The notes beneath the pieces are model-generated. The model did no database searches. It was not told the DNA's origin and saw only the letters and a program-made list of their open reading frames with translations. Position numbers and translations under genes: made by a program. DNA of 64,000 nucleotides. Origin: Chitinophaga agrisoli. Lineage in GTDB: Bacteria > Bacteroidota > Bacteroidia > Chitinophagales > Chitinophagaceae. The stretch is from positions 284,347-348,346 of the forward strand of contig NZ_VUOC01000001.1 in assembly GCF_008386695.1 (NCBI RefSeq). Reading direction: 5' to 3'. How positions within the stretch are numbered: position 1 is the first letter of the stretch; every line of letters begins with the position of its first letter. This document shows positions 36,393-45,566 of the stretch, piece after piece.

Positions 36393-36719
36393 TTATCTGA
36401 GTTTTTCGTTCTGCTGGTGGCGGTCAGCATCGCGGATGTTCTTTTTCTCGAAGTTCTTTTCCAGGGCCACTGTCATGTCTATGCCGGTTTGGTTGGCGAT
36501 GCAGAGCAGGACCCACATTACATCGGCCAGCTCATCTGCCAGGTCTTTCTTTTTATCGGATTCTTTGGCTGACTGGTCACCGTACTGGCGGGCCATGATG
36601 CGGGCCACTTCGCCCACCTCTTCTGTAAGGATGGCCATATTGGTGAGCTCACTGAAATAGCGTACGCCCGTGGTGTTGATCCATTGATCTATTTTTTGCT
36701 GCGCTTCCTGAATGGTCAT
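36393..36719 (-). CDS. MazG-like nucleotide pyrophosphohydrolase
   Basis: The 108-residue all-alpha protein has the MazG catalytic pattern: LTEEVGEVARI supplies EExxE, and DLADELADVMWVLL supplies the distal E..D. Such single-domain enzymes hydrolyse non-canonical or excess nucleoside triphosphates to monophosphates. The C-terminal tail is charged. It lies divergent from a lipoprotein gene. Confidence 0.92.
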   Translation of the reverse strand: MTIQEAQQKIDQWINTTGVRYFSELTNMAILTEEVGEVARIMARQYGDQSAKESDKKKDLADELADVMWVLLCIANQTGIDMTVALEKNFEKKNIRDADRHQQNEKLR

Positions 36720-36794
36720 AACGATGGCTTTTTGCAGGGCTAAGATAAAGGATTAGTTGTTATATTCGCCCGGAACTCAACCTATTACAACTAC

Positions 36795-37280
36795 ATGAAA
36801 GCACCTTTTCTTTTACTGGCTGCCGCTGCACTGGCGGCGGTGAGCTGTCAGCAACCGGCTGGCAATACCGGCGGTACTACAGACAGCACGGCAACGGCGG
36901 ATACCGTAACAGCCAGTCAGCAGATCCAATCCGGCCCGCAATGTTTTACCCAGATCGTGGGCAGGGATACGGCCTATCTGCAACTGCTTACCATTAACAG
37001 TGACAGCGTAAGCGGTAAGCTGGAATATCATCATTATGAAAAAGACTCCAATAAGGGAGAGATCAAAGGCACTTTGCGTAATAACATACTGGCGTTGCAG
37101 TATCAATTTATGAGCGAAGGCACTACCAGTACGGTACCGGCTGTGTTTAAGATGGATGGGGAGCAGGTGTATGCGGGGCTGCCGGGTAGTTTTGATAAAG
37201 AGGGCGTGCCTGTGTTTGACCAGGATCCTGCACTTATAAAGTTTGATACGATACCGTTTTTAAAGACGACCTGTCCGTAA
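36795..37280 (+). CDS. Small lipoprotein
   Basis: This 161-residue protein has a lipobox AVSC with Cys18, a Gly/Thr/Ser-rich linker (about 20-45) and a compact domain starting QCFTQIVGRDTAYLQL with the phrases SGKLEYHHYEKDSNKGEIKGTLR and a C-terminal Cys (TTCP). C50 and C160 could form a disulfide. I do not recognise the family; similar small lipoproteins are common in Chitinophagaceae. It appears monocistronic. Confidence 0.85.
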   Translation: MKAPFLLLAAAALAAVSCQQPAGNTGGTTDSTATADTVTASQQIQSGPQCFTQIVGRDTAYLQLLTINSDSVSGKLEYHHYEKDSNKGEIKGTLRNNILALQYQFMSEGTTSTVPAVFKMDGEQVYAGLPGSFDKEGVPVFDQDPALIKFDTIPFLKTTCP

Positions 37281-37305
37281 GTTTATTGGGGTACGCAGGC
37301 GGGCG

Positions 37306-37758
37306 CTATTCCTTGTCCTGCGTATCTATCCAGATGGTGACCGGGCCATCATTCAGCAATGCGACCTTCATATCCGCCCCAAAAATGCCGGTCTGCACCG
37401 GTTTTCCCAGATCAGTACCCAGCCGGGCGATCATTTTCTCATACATAGGGATAGCGATATCCGGTTTGCTGGCACGTATATACGAAGGGCGGTTGCCTTT
37501 TTTTGTAGCGGCGTGCAGGGTAAACTGGCTAACGAGCAGGATATCGCCGCCGGTTTCCCGGAGGGAGAGGTTCATGACGCCCGCATCATCATTAAAAATG
37601 CGCAGGTTCACGATCTTGTTACTGAGCCAGCTGAGATCTTCCTGGGTATCTGCATCCTCTATCCCCACCAATACCAGCAGTCCGGCGCCTATCTGGCCGG
37701 TGATATTTCCATCTACCGTTACTGATGCCTGTGTTACCCTTTGTATAACTGCCCGCAT
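37306..37758 (-). CDS. dtd: D-aminoacyl-tRNA deacylase
   Basis: This 150-residue DTD removes D-amino acids mis-attached to tRNA. It has both signature motifs: SQFTL (about 77-81) and the cross-subunit Gly-cisPro motif in NDGPVTIWIDT near the end. The start MRAVIQRVTQASVTVDG is typical. It converges on the lipoprotein gene and diverges from arfB by 40 bp. Confidence 0.97.
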   Translation of the reverse strand: MRAVIQRVTQASVTVDGNITGQIGAGLLVLVGIEDADTQEDLSWLSNKIVNLRIFNDDAGVMNLSLRETGGDILLVSQFTLHAATKKGNRPSYIRASKPDIAIPMYEKMIARLGTDLGKPVQTGIFGADMKVALLNDGPVTIWIDTQDKE

Positions 37759-37798
37759 ATTTTAGCACTTTTTGTGCGGAAGTTAATAAATTGCACAG

Positions 37799-38197
37799 AT
37801 GCAACCGGATATTTCAGCGGAAATAAGCTTCCGCACGGCCCGTAGTGGCGGTAAAGGCGGACAGAATGTAAACAAGGTGGAGACCATGGTGGAAGGGTAT
37901 TTTGATATTGAGGGCTCCGCGCTGTTAACGCCGGAGCAGAAAGCGCTTTTGCAGCAAAAACTGGCGAACCGTATTACGGCGGAAGGGCTGCTGCAGGTAC
38001 GCTCGCAGGAGGCCCGCACGCAGCTGGGTAATAAACGGATAGTGGTGAAGAAGATGCTGGAGATGGTGCATAAAGCGCTTATCAAGCCTAAAAAGCGGGT
38101 AGCGACGAAGCCATCGAAGGCGGCGAAGGAGAAGCGGATCCAGTTTAAGAAGCGGTTATCTGAGAAGAAGCAGCAGCGGCGGGGAGGAATGGAGTGA
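37799..38197 (+). CDS. arfB: Alternative ribosome-rescue factor ArfB (YaeJ)
   Basis: This 132-residue peptidyl-tRNA hydrolase rescues stalled ribosomes. The catalytic GGQ is at residues 20-22 in RSGGKGGQNVNKVET. A long Lys/Arg-rich tail (about 93-132) matches the part that enters the mRNA channel. Full-length release factor domains are absent, which separates it from prfA found later in the window. The stop codon is followed at once by an 8-bp tandem array. Confidence 0.95.
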   Translation: MQPDISAEISFRTARSGGKGGQNVNKVETMVEGYFDIEGSALLTPEQKALLQQKLANRITAEGLLQVRSQEARTQLGNKRIVVKKMLEMVHKALIKPKKRVATKPSKAAKEKRIQFKKRLSEKKQQRRGGME

Positions 38198-38229
38198 ATG
38201 TGCGGATGTGCTAATGTGCGGATGTGCTA
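38198..38229. repeat. 8-bp tandem array (ATGTGCNN), copy 2
   Basis: Four octamers alternate ATGTGCGG and ATGTGCTA directly after the arfB stop codon, followed by ATGGGAATGCAG. The 3' flank matches that of the array at 32520-32551. Confidence 0.85.
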
Positions 38230-38316
38230 ATGGGAATGCAGCGGAGATGTGTGGGGAGGTGAGCTGGGGATGAATTTGGGGATGTGGGGGCAGATATATG
38301 GCCGTTCATGCGAAAG

Positions 38317-38358
38317 TTGTGACAAGCAGGGATTTATCGTTTAATTTTGATCAAAATT
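38317..38358 (+). promoter_or_regulatory. Flippase promoter overlapping a 16-bp palindrome
   Basis: A -33-like TTG (38317-38319) precedes a perfect -7 box TAATTTTG (38342-38349) by 22 nt. The perfect palindrome AATTTTGATCAAAATT (38343-38358) covers the -7 box and ends 7 nt before the TTG start codon. It could be an operator or fold the short leader. Confidence 0.55.
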
Positions 38359-38365
38359 CAGGGCA

Positions 38366-39919
38366 TTGAGCATAAAAGCACTGGCAGGACAGACGATTTA
38401 TTATGGATTGAGTAATATAGCTAGCAAGTTGCTCAGCTATTTCCTGACGCCTTTTTACCTGGGGATACTGGCGCCTGCCGCTATTGGGGAAATGAACAAC
38501 GTGTATGCCTACATTCCTTTTTTAAATATTGTGCTCACTTATGGCATGGAAACGGCGTTTTTCCGGTTTGCCAAAAAAGAGAACCAGCAGCATATCCTCA
38601 GCAGCGCGACCATTTCGCTGCTGGTCAGCACGATCAGCATTTCTATCCTGTTATTGTTCTTACGGGGGCCGGTGATCCATTCGTATGCCGGCGAGCTGGC
38701 GGGCATCAGCGACCATCCCTCCTTTTACACGTATATAGTGATGATCATGGCGTTTGACGCCTTGACGGCCATCCCATTCGCGCAGCTAAGGCTGGAAGGC
38801 CGGCCCATGCGGTATGCCGCCATCCGTATAGCCGGTATTGCCATTAATGTAGGGCTGAATGTATTTTTCCTGTATGTGTGCCCTAAACTGTATGCAGCCG
38901 GTCATCACTGGGTACCTGATATACAGGTAAGCACGGCACTGCAGGCCGATAATAGCGGCGCGCTGGGTTATGTATACCTGAGCAATGTTATCGGCAGCGG
39001 CGCTACCCTGCTCCTGTTCCTGCCGCAGATACTGCGTATTGAATGGAAATTTAACGCCGGGTTATGGAAACAGATGGTCCAGTATGCCCTGCCGCTGATC
39101 ATTGTAGGGATGGCAGGTATGGTAAACGAGACCTTTGACCGGGCCTGGTTCCTGCCGCGGTTCCTGCCGGGCAGCGATATGGAGGGCAAAAAGGTGATCA
39201 TCGGGTTATACAGCGCCAATTATAAACTGGCTATCCTTATTACCATGTTCATACAGGCTTTCCGGTTAGGGGCGGAGCCTTATTTCTTTAAACAGGCGGA
39301 GGGCGAGAACCCGCAGCGGACCTATGCCCGCATTATGAAGCTGTTTGTGGTGCTGTTGTGTTTTATGTTCCTGTTTGTGAGCCTGTACCTGAACGTATGG
39401 AAGATCTTTCTGCGGAAACCGTTCTATTACCAGGGTATGCGCATAGTGCCGGTACTGTTGCTGGCGAATATGTTCCTGGGCATCTATTATAACCTTACGA
39501 TCTGGTTCAAACTGACGGACCGTACCCGTACGGGCGCGGTGATCACCATTATTACGGCGGTGCTGGCCTTTTTGCTGAACTGGTGGTGGATACCGGTAAT
39601 GGGCTATTATGGCGCGGCGCTGGCGACCATGGTATGCTATTTCATCCAAATGGCCATTTGTTATGTGTGGGGGCAAAAGCATTACCCGGTGCCTTATCAC
39701 CTGCCCAGGATCATTACCTATATAAGCCTGGCGGTAGCCACCTGGTATATATTCCACTTATTGAACACCCACCTGCTTTCTCCGGGGGATGTGTATGCAC
39801 TGAAGGCATCGAACCTGCTGGTGGCGACGCTGCTATTTGCCGCTTATGGCTGGTTTATCCTTAAAATGGAGAAAAAGGAGTTCCGGCGCCTGCCGGTAGT
39901 AGGCAAGTTCATCAAGTAA
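38366..39919 (+). CDS. Oligosaccharide flippase (Wzx/MATE-like)
   Basis: The 517-residue polytopic protein belongs to the polysaccharide biosynthesis/MVF superfamily and has about 14 predicted transmembrane segments. It begins at a TTG codon: SIKALAGQTIYYGLSNIASK is the standard N-terminus of this family and no ATG precedes it. Such proteins flip undecaprenyl-linked sugars across the inner membrane. The segment with the most polar character lies around residues 255-300. It stands alone without glycosyltransferase neighbours; the WecA-type enzyme near 8 kb may feed the same pathway. Confidence 0.9.
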   Translation: MSIKALAGQTIYYGLSNIASKLLSYFLTPFYLGILAPAAIGEMNNVYAYIPFLNIVLTYGMETAFFRFAKKENQQHILSSATISLLVSTISISILLLFLRGPVIHSYAGELAGISDHPSFYTYIVMIMAFDALTAIPFAQLRLEGRPMRYAAIRIAGIAINVGLNVFFLYVCPKLYAAGHHWVPDIQVSTALQADNSGALGYVYLSNVIGSGATLLLFLPQILRIEWKFNAGLWKQMVQYALPLIIVGMAGMVNETFDRAWFLPRFLPGSDMEGKKVIIGLYSANYKLAILITMFIQAFRLGAEPYFFKQAEGENPQRTYARIMKLFVVLLCFMFLFVSLYLNVWKIFLRKPFYYQGMRIVPVLLLANMFLGIYYNLTIWFKLTDRTRTGAVITIITAVLAFLLNWWWIPVMGYYGAALATMVCYFIQMAICYVWGQKHYPVPYHLPRIITYISLAVATWYIFHLLNTHLLSPGDVYALKASNLLVATLLFAAYGWFILKMEKKEFRRLPVVGKFIK

Positions 39920-40018
39920 TCCATTAACAAATTGCCATCAGGAGGCCTGTTCACGAAAATATTCGTGCAGGGAATAGTCATGCAGGGCAGGCAACCACGC
40001 CGTTGAGGAACCCGTACT

Positions 40019-40086
40019 TATAACTAATATTACTGTTTAGCTACTATTACCGCTTAACTGCTATTACCGTTTTGTTATTATTACTG
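40019..40086. repeat. 17-bp tandem array
   Basis: Four exact-length 17-bp units lie at 40019-40035, 40036-40052, 40053-40069 and 40070-40086, all ending TATTACTG or TATTACCG. They fill the end of the gap before the convergent metallo-hydrolase gene, whose stop codon is 5 bp further on. Confidence 0.85.
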
Positions 40087-40090
40087 TTGC

Positions 40091-40732
40091 CTATTCCTGC
40101 AGGAATGGGTTATGCTGCTTTTCAAAACCAATGGTGGTGGGTTGTCCGTGGCCGGAATAGACCTTTACATCATCCGGGAGGGTAAAGAGTTGCTGGCGGA
40201 TGCTGTTGAGGAGGGTTTGATGATTACCGCCCGGGAGGTCTGTACGGCCTATGCTCTGGTAAAACAGCACATCGCCGGCTATTACGAATTGCTGTGCCGC
40301 GCAATAGAAGGAAACGCTGCCCGGGGAGTGACCTGGGGTAAACAGCACTACCAGCTCCTCCTCCCCAAAAAGGATCTTTTCTCCTTCTTCCATGTAACGC
40401 ACGGGTTCCGGGGAGGGCTCAAAAGGTACGTTATACATAGCGCCTGCCTGGGGGGAACGGTCCAGCACCACTTGCTCCAGGCGGTGTATTTCCAGGCCTA
40501 CGTTATAGGTTTTAGCGACCAGGCGATTGCCAAAAATATGATCCAGGTGACAATGCGTATTCAATAAGCGGGTAACATTCAGGCCCTCTTTTTCGATATA
40601 CTGCAGTAATTCTGTTCTTTCTTCCTGAAAATAACAGCCCGGGTCTATAATTATGCAATCCTTTTTTTCGTTTATAAGCAGATACGTGTTTTCCTGGAAT
40701 GGATTAAAGGCGAAATATTGGATTTCCATCAT
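40091..40732 (-). CDS. Metallo-beta-lactamase-fold hydrolase (glyoxalase II-like)
   Basis: This 213-residue hydrolase has the metal site NTHCHLDH (H60, H62, D64, H65), the third histidine in TPGHSPGSV, the bridging Asp in AGDVLF and the final histidine in SGHGQPTT. Single-domain members of this size include glyoxalase II-like thioesterases; the exact substrate is unknown. It is divergent from the large envelope protein gene, 57 bp between starts. Confidence 0.93.
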   Translation of the reverse strand: MMEIQYFAFNPFQENTYLLINEKKDCIIIDPGCYFQEERTELLQYIEKEGLNVTRLLNTHCHLDHIFGNRLVAKTYNVGLEIHRLEQVVLDRSPQAGAMYNVPFEPSPEPVRYMEEGEKILFGEEELVVLFTPGHSPGSVSFYCAAQQFVIAGDVLFYQSIGRTDLPGGNHQTLLNSIRQQLFTLPDDVKVYSGHGQPTTIGFEKQHNPFLQE

Positions 40733-40789
40733 TGTTACCCGATTTTTGCTAATTTTAATTCAGATCACAATATTATCAATACTTTCCGT

Positions 40790-43700
40790 ATGAATCGATT
40801 TACTACCAGGTTATTCTTTACCGGTACCCTCTTACTAGCCACGTTTTTATCCCAGGCCCAAACCAATGCGGTTGAATTCGGACAAAACCGTGTTCAACAT
40901 AAGAATTTCAAGTGGCGGTATTATCAAACCCGGCATTTCAATACCTATTTCGCCCAGAACGGGTTGGAATTGGGCAAATATGTTGCCCAGGTAGCGGAAA
41001 AGGAACTGCCCTCCCTGGAGCAGTTCATGGAGTTTCAGTTTCGCCAGCGCCTGAATATTGTGGTTTATAACAGCTTTGGCGAGATGAAGCAATCCAACAT
41101 CGGGATAGGGGTAGACTGGCAAAATACGGGGGGTGTAACGAAACTGGTGGGGAATAAGATGCTTGTGTACTTTGACGGCGACCATGACCACCTGCGCACC
41201 CTGATACGGCAGGGTATAGCCCGGGTGATGCTGGAGACCCAGTTATTTGGCGAGGATATAGGTGAATTTGCCGGTAACTCTGTATTGATAGATTTTCCCA
41301 AGTGGTTTACGGACGGTTTTATTGCTTATGCCGCAGAGAACTGGAATGCGGAAGAGGACGAGCAGCTGAAATCGATCATATTATCCGGAAAGTATACCAA
41401 ATTCAACTCGCTGGCCTATGATCATCCTACACTGGCCGGCCATGCTTTCTGGTATTATGTGGAAAGTAAGTATGGTAAAGATGCGGTTCCTTATCTGCAA
41501 TATATCACCCGTATTAACCGGGGGCTTAAGAAAGGGTTTGAGCAGGTGCTGAACCAGACGCCTAAAAAGGCCCTGCAAGATTTCATGACGTATAACATCA
41601 AGAGATACCAACAGGATAACCGCCGCCGCCGCCAGGTGACCCGCGGCCGGACTGTTGTAGCCCGTGAAACGAAGAAGTCAGACTTTTTCCGTTTCCAGGC
41701 TAACCCGCGTAACAATACCTATGCGGTGGTGGAATACAAGAAAGGCCTGTACCGCGTGCAGATACAGCTGGGTGACATGAAACCCAAGATACTGCTGCGC
41801 AGCGGCGTAAAACAGCTGGCCAACCAGCTGGACCCCAACTATCCGTTGCTGGCCTGGAACCAGAAAGGCAACCGTCTGGCCATCATCTATGAGCATGAAG
41901 GCAAGACCAAGCTGATGGTGTATGATCTGCTGACCAAGACCACCATCCGCCAGGATCTGAACCAGTTTGACCGGGTGGTGGATATGAAATATTTCTTTGA
42001 GTTTGATAACCAGCTGTTGCTATCTGCTATCAAAAACGGACATACGGATATCTTTACTTACAGTATCAGTAATTTTAAGGTAGAGCAGATCACGAATGAT
42101 GTGTGGGACGATCTGGACCCGTCTTTTGTAGCCTTCCCGGGTAAAAGCGGTATCATCTACTCCAGCAACCGGCCCAGCCCTACTGCCCGCACTGCGGATA
42201 CGGTGCTGCCCAGCGGTCATTATAATGTGTTCCTGATCGATAACTGGAACAAGACCTCTGAAAAACAGATCTCCAAACTGACAGACCTGAAGTATGGCGA
42301 CGCCCGTTTGCCCATGCAGTACAATACCACCCACTTTACTTTTGTGACCGACGAGAACGGTATACGTAACCGCTATGCCGGCTTCTTTAAGACAGAGCGG
42401 GCGGGTGTGGACAGCCTGTTCTTTGTAGGCGCTGAGATACTGCATAACCCTGACAAAACGGAGCTGGACTCTACCCTGGCAGAATATGGCGCCAGCGCGC
42501 CGGACTCTGTGGCCGCTATTACCATCACCAATGACTCTTCCTATGTGTTCCCGGTGACCAACTACCAGTATGGCATCAAGGAATCGCGCATAGCAGGCGA
42601 TCAGGGTACGGTATCTGAAGTAATTGCTGTAAACGACTATAAACGCCTTTATAAGCTGAAGGTAGATACGGTTGCGCTGCGCAGGCGTAATGTAAATGCA
42701 AGGCCTACCAGCTTCCGCCAGTACCAGATGCATCTGGACAGCCTTCGGCTGGGACTGCCCACCTATCACCAGCAGGTAAAAGATACGGCCAAGAAACCGG
42801 ACTTTTTCCAGAGCGAGTTTGGCAATGACCCGGCAGATACTGCTGTGGGCGCGGTGAAAGAAGGCATTCCGCCGGTACAGCTGTTACCACAGGCCGACGC
42901 CGTACTTAAGAAAGCACGGCTGCTGCCTTATAAGCTTAAGTTCTCTTCTGACTACCTGATAGCCCAGATCGATAACTCTGTGCTGGTGAACAAATATCAG
43001 CCCTTTACCGGTCAGCCGGTAGAGCCCATCCGCCTGACGGACCCGGTGAACGGCCTGATCCGCATAGGCATCAGTGATCTGATGGAGGATTATAAGTTCA
43101 GCGGCGGTTTCCGTTTCCCCTCCTCCCTGGATGGTACGGAATACTTTGCTTCTTTTGCTTACCTGAAGAAACGTTTTGACTATAAGTTCACCTATTATCG
43201 GAAAGTAGATAAGTCTTTACTGAGCGACGGCTCAGTTGACTATCCTGTAAAACTGAAGACCAACCTGTACCAACTGGATGTACGTTATCCGTTTGACCAG
43301 GTACGGAGCATCCGTATGCAGGTAGGCTTCCGTAATGACCGTATGGTGATCCTGGGCAGCGATGAGCCCAGCCTGAAAGTGCAGGACTTTACAGAGAACT
43401 ATGCTTTAGGCCGCCTGGAGTATGTGTACGACAATACTATTAACCCGGCCATCAATATATGGGAGGGTACCCGGTATAAGATCTATGGTGAAGCGAATGC
43501 CCAGCTATCCGGCGATCTGAATGGGGTGTTTAACCCCACGGCAGCCGGTAAGGGTAAATTCACCTTTAACTCCGGCGTAGATATACGCCACTATGAGAAG
43601 ATCTACCGCAACTTTATATGGGCCACCCGCTTTTCTGCCGATCTTTCCTGGGGCACGCGCAAGCTGCTGTATTACCTGGGTGGCGTAGACAGCTGGCTGA

Positions 43701-44161
43701 ACCCGAAGATCAATACCAATACACCGGTGGACCTTACCCAGAACTATGCTTACCAGACGCTGGCAGTACCGCTGCGTGGCTATAAGCAGAATGCCCGTAA
43801 TGGTAACAACGTGATGGTGTTTAACTCTGAATTACGTTTACCGGTATTTGCCACTTTTATAGACAAACCGATCAACTCTGCGTTCCTGCGGAACTTCCAG
43901 TTAACGCAGTTCATAGACCTGGGCACTGCCTGGACCCGCAAGCTGAACTTTAAGGACGCCAACTACACTTATTACCAGGGTGGCGATGGCGTAACGGTGA
44001 AGATCAAGGAAGGCTTCCTAGGTCCCTTTGTAGGCGGTTATGGTTTTGGCGCCCGTACTACCATAGCAGGTTATTTCCTGCGGGTAGACGCCGGCTGGCC
44101 GGCCATCGCGTTCTTCCGCGGCAAGCCGATCTGGTATTTTGGTATGGGAGTAGATTTTTAA
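40790..44161 (+). CDS. Large secreted TolB-like propeller / outer-membrane barrel protein
   Basis: From the ATG at 40790 the protein has 1123 residues with a signal peptide (MNRFTTRLFF... ending LSQAQ). The N-terminal third (about 20-280) resembles a peptidase MA/M1-like fold, with WFTDGFIAYAAENW typical of the region after the zinc helix, but I find no HExxH: the equivalent helix reads RQGIARVMLETQ. The middle (about 290-480) has TolB/WD40-like repeats (PLLAWNQKGNRLAIIYEHEGKT, SGIIYSSNRPSP). The last 350 residues alternate as in a beta barrel and end YFGMGVDF, a BAM-type terminal Phe. It is probably outer membrane. The function is unknown. Confidence 0.8.
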   Translation: MNRFTTRLFFTGTLLLATFLSQAQTNAVEFGQNRVQHKNFKWRYYQTRHFNTYFAQNGLELGKYVAQVAEKELPSLEQFMEFQFRQRLNIVVYNSFGEMKQSNIGIGVDWQNTGGVTKLVGNKMLVYFDGDHDHLRTLIRQGIARVMLETQLFGEDIGEFAGNSVLIDFPKWFTDGFIAYAAENWNAEEDEQLKSIILSGKYTKFNSLAYDHPTLAGHAFWYYVESKYGKDAVPYLQYITRINRGLKKGFEQVLNQTPKKALQDFMTYNIKRYQQDNRRRRQVTRGRTVVARETKKSDFFRFQANPRNNTYAVVEYKKGLYRVQIQLGDMKPKILLRSGVKQLANQLDPNYPLLAWNQKGNRLAIIYEHEGKTKLMVYDLLTKTTIRQDLNQFDRVVDMKYFFEFDNQLLLSAIKNGHTDIFTYSISNFKVEQITNDVWDDLDPSFVAFPGKSGIIYSSNRPSPTARTADTVLPSGHYNVFLIDNWNKTSEKQISKLTDLKYGDARLPMQYNTTHFTFVTDENGIRNRYAGFFKTERAGVDSLFFVGAEILHNPDKTELDSTLAEYGASAPDSVAAITITNDSSYVFPVTNYQYGIKESRIAGDQGTVSEVIAVNDYKRLYKLKVDTVALRRRNVNARPTSFRQYQMHLDSLRLGLPTYHQQVKDTAKKPDFFQSEFGNDPADTAVGAVKEGIPPVQLLPQADAVLKKARLLPYKLKFSSDYLIAQIDNSVLVNKYQPFTGQPVEPIRLTDPVNGLIRIGISDLMEDYKFSGGFRFPSSLDGTEYFASFAYLKKRFDYKFTYYRKVDKSLLSDGSVDYPVKLKTNLYQLDVRYPFDQVRSIRMQVGFRNDRMVILGSDEPSLKVQDFTENYALGRLEYVYDNTINPAINIWEGTRYKIYGEANAQLSGDLNGVFNPTAAGKGKFTFNSGVDIRHYEKIYRNFIWATRFSADLSWGTRKLLYYLGGVDSWLNPKINTNTPVDLTQNYAYQTLAVPLRGYKQNARNGNNVMVFNSELRLPVFATFIDKPINSAFLRNFQLTQFIDLGTAWTRKLNFKDANYTYYQGGDGVTVKIKEGFLGPFVGGYGFGARTTIAGYFLRVDAGWPAIAFFRGKPIWYFGMGVDF

Positions 44162-44182
44162 GCCAACTATTAGCATAAAAGG

Positions 44183-44214
44183 AAAGGCGATATCAGTTTG
44201 ATATCGCCTTTTTT
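44183..44214 (+). terminator. Intrinsic terminator after large envelope protein gene
   Basis: A perfect 13-bp stem, AAAGGCGATATCA (44183-44195) with TGATATCGCCTTT (44199-44211), has a GTT loop and six T residues. Confidence 0.92.
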
Positions 44215-44249
44215 ATTTGGGTCTCTTCATGGGAATAGGTAGTCAGGTA

Positions 44250-44900
44250 TTATTGCCTGGTTCCAAATTTTGCGGTGTAAATGATGTGCATGAACAATCC
44301 CATACAGATGGTGAAGCCCCATACATGGGTATGTTGCCAGGGGAATATGATCATGGCGCCGGTTTGCCGCAAGAGGGGCAGCGGTGATACGATCAGGTCC
44401 CAGGTGTTCCAGCGGAGGTAACGGCCTATATACACGCCCCAGCCAGAAAGCAACATGATGGTGGCGATGAAGGGTTGCGCCAGCACTTTGGGATAGCGGA
44501 TGACCACCATACGCTGCATCTGGCGGATGGAGATAAAGCCAAACAGGAGGCCATTCCATGCAAAAGAGAGGATCAGGATCAGATCAAACCACATAGGCAC
44601 GCGGCCAGCGCCTTCCGGTAAATGGTACAGGTCTGTAATAATATAAGGAGCATTGGGCAGGAATACCAGCCAGGCCAGGAAAACGGGGAGCCATACCTGC
44701 AGTTTCCAGCGGTGCTGGCCATAGTGCTGCATGATCAATGTGATATGGCACGGTATCCAGGCCAGGAACAGGTTCCACAGCAGGTATACATGCTGGAAGG
44801 TACCCGTATGAATGAAACGGAAGAGTAATAACGAGAGACTGAATGCCACGGACAACACTAAGGCATTACGCCTGTTACCAACGATGGTAGCTAATTGCAT
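44250..44900 (-). CDS. DUF1361 membrane protein
   Basis: This 216-residue protein has about seven transmembrane segments and the DUF1361 signatures LLWNLFLAWIP, FLPNAPYIITDLYHL, WFDLILILSFAWNGLL and IGRYLRWNTWDLI. The family is uncharacterised. It ends a minus-strand run that begins with the membrane protein at 47927, 56 bp after the diacylglycerol kinase-type gene. Confidence 0.9.
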   Translation of the reverse strand: MQLATIVGNRRNALVLSVAFSLSLLLFRFIHTGTFQHVYLLWNLFLAWIPCHITLIMQHYGQHRWKLQVWLPVFLAWLVFLPNAPYIITDLYHLPEGAGRVPMWFDLILILSFAWNGLLFGFISIRQMQRMVVIRYPKVLAQPFIATIMLLSGWGVYIGRYLRWNTWDLIVSPLPLLRQTGAMIIFPWQHTHVWGFTICMGLFMHIIYTAKFGTRQ

Positions 44901-44956
44901 ACTTTCTTTATTATGGTTTACTATCGGTTTAAATTTTATTGACCCCGTTTACGATG

Positions 44957-45331
44957 CTAGTTAACGAACATGGGCAGAAATACTACCGCACCGGTGATAG
45001 CGGCCACTATAGCCGCTATGAGCACGGCCCCGGAGGCCACATCCTTGATCCATTTTACCCGGGGGTGGTAATCCGGGGAGAGGTGGTCCATTATCTTCTC
45101 CACGACCGTATTGAACATTTCCGCTACCCATACCATACCTGTTACAATACAGATATCTATCCACTGCGTGGGGCTTAAGCGGCAGTAGATACCCAGCGCC
45201 ACTACCACTACGGTAGCTGCGGCATGGATGCGGGCATGCGGCTCTGAAGATAAAAAAGCTGCGATACCGTCAAATGAGTATTTAAAGCTCAGCAGCCGGC
45301 GGCGCAGGTAACTTGTTTTTGGAGGGATCAT
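44957..45331 (-). CDS. dgkA: Diacylglycerol/undecaprenol kinase family protein
   Basis: This 124-residue trimeric-type membrane kinase has three transmembrane helices and the active-site block AEMFNTVVEKIMDHLSPDYH with the conserved E, NT and second E. A soluble basic N-terminus (SYLRRRLLSFKYSFDGI) matches the family. Gram-positive members phosphorylate undecaprenol, Gram-negative ones diacylglycerol; I cannot decide which. The ATG overlaps the previous gene's stop in ATGA, indicating translational coupling. Confidence 0.93.
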   Translation of the reverse strand: MIPPKTSYLRRRLLSFKYSFDGIAAFLSSEPHARIHAAATVVVVALGIYCRLSPTQWIDICIVTGMVWVAEMFNTVVEKIMDHLSPDYHPRVKWIKDVASGAVLIAAIVAAITGAVVFLPMFVN

Positions 45332-45561
45332 GATTCATTGTTTTTTTGAGCGGTCTTTTCCGCTATCCACTTCCACCAGAAAGCGACACAAGTAAAATAA
45401 CCAAAAAAGTGGATCAACGCATCAGGGAGGGACCTGGTGCTGCGGTCTATCGTCCAGCAGCACCAGCCCACCAGCACCAGGGCAAAGATCGTGAGCAGGC
45501 TGCCCGGGATGCTGGTGGGGATGTAGATCCATCCTTGTTTTTTAAACCAATGCTGTTTCAT
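45328..45561 (-). CDS. Small membrane protein coupled to dgkA
   Basis: This 77-residue protein has two hydrophobic helices (about 18-36 and 47-64) separated by a short polar loop RSTRSLPDAL, with basic ends. I recognise no family. Its tight position, 5 bp after creD and overlapping dgkA by 4 bp, makes it a genuine gene. It may be an accessory of the kinase, which is only an inference from position. Confidence 0.8.
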   Translation of the reverse strand: MKQHWFKKQGWIYIPTSIPGSLLTIFALVLVGWCCWTIDRSTRSLPDALIHFFGYFTCVAFWWKWIAEKTAQKNNES

Positions 45562-45566
45562 GCACC

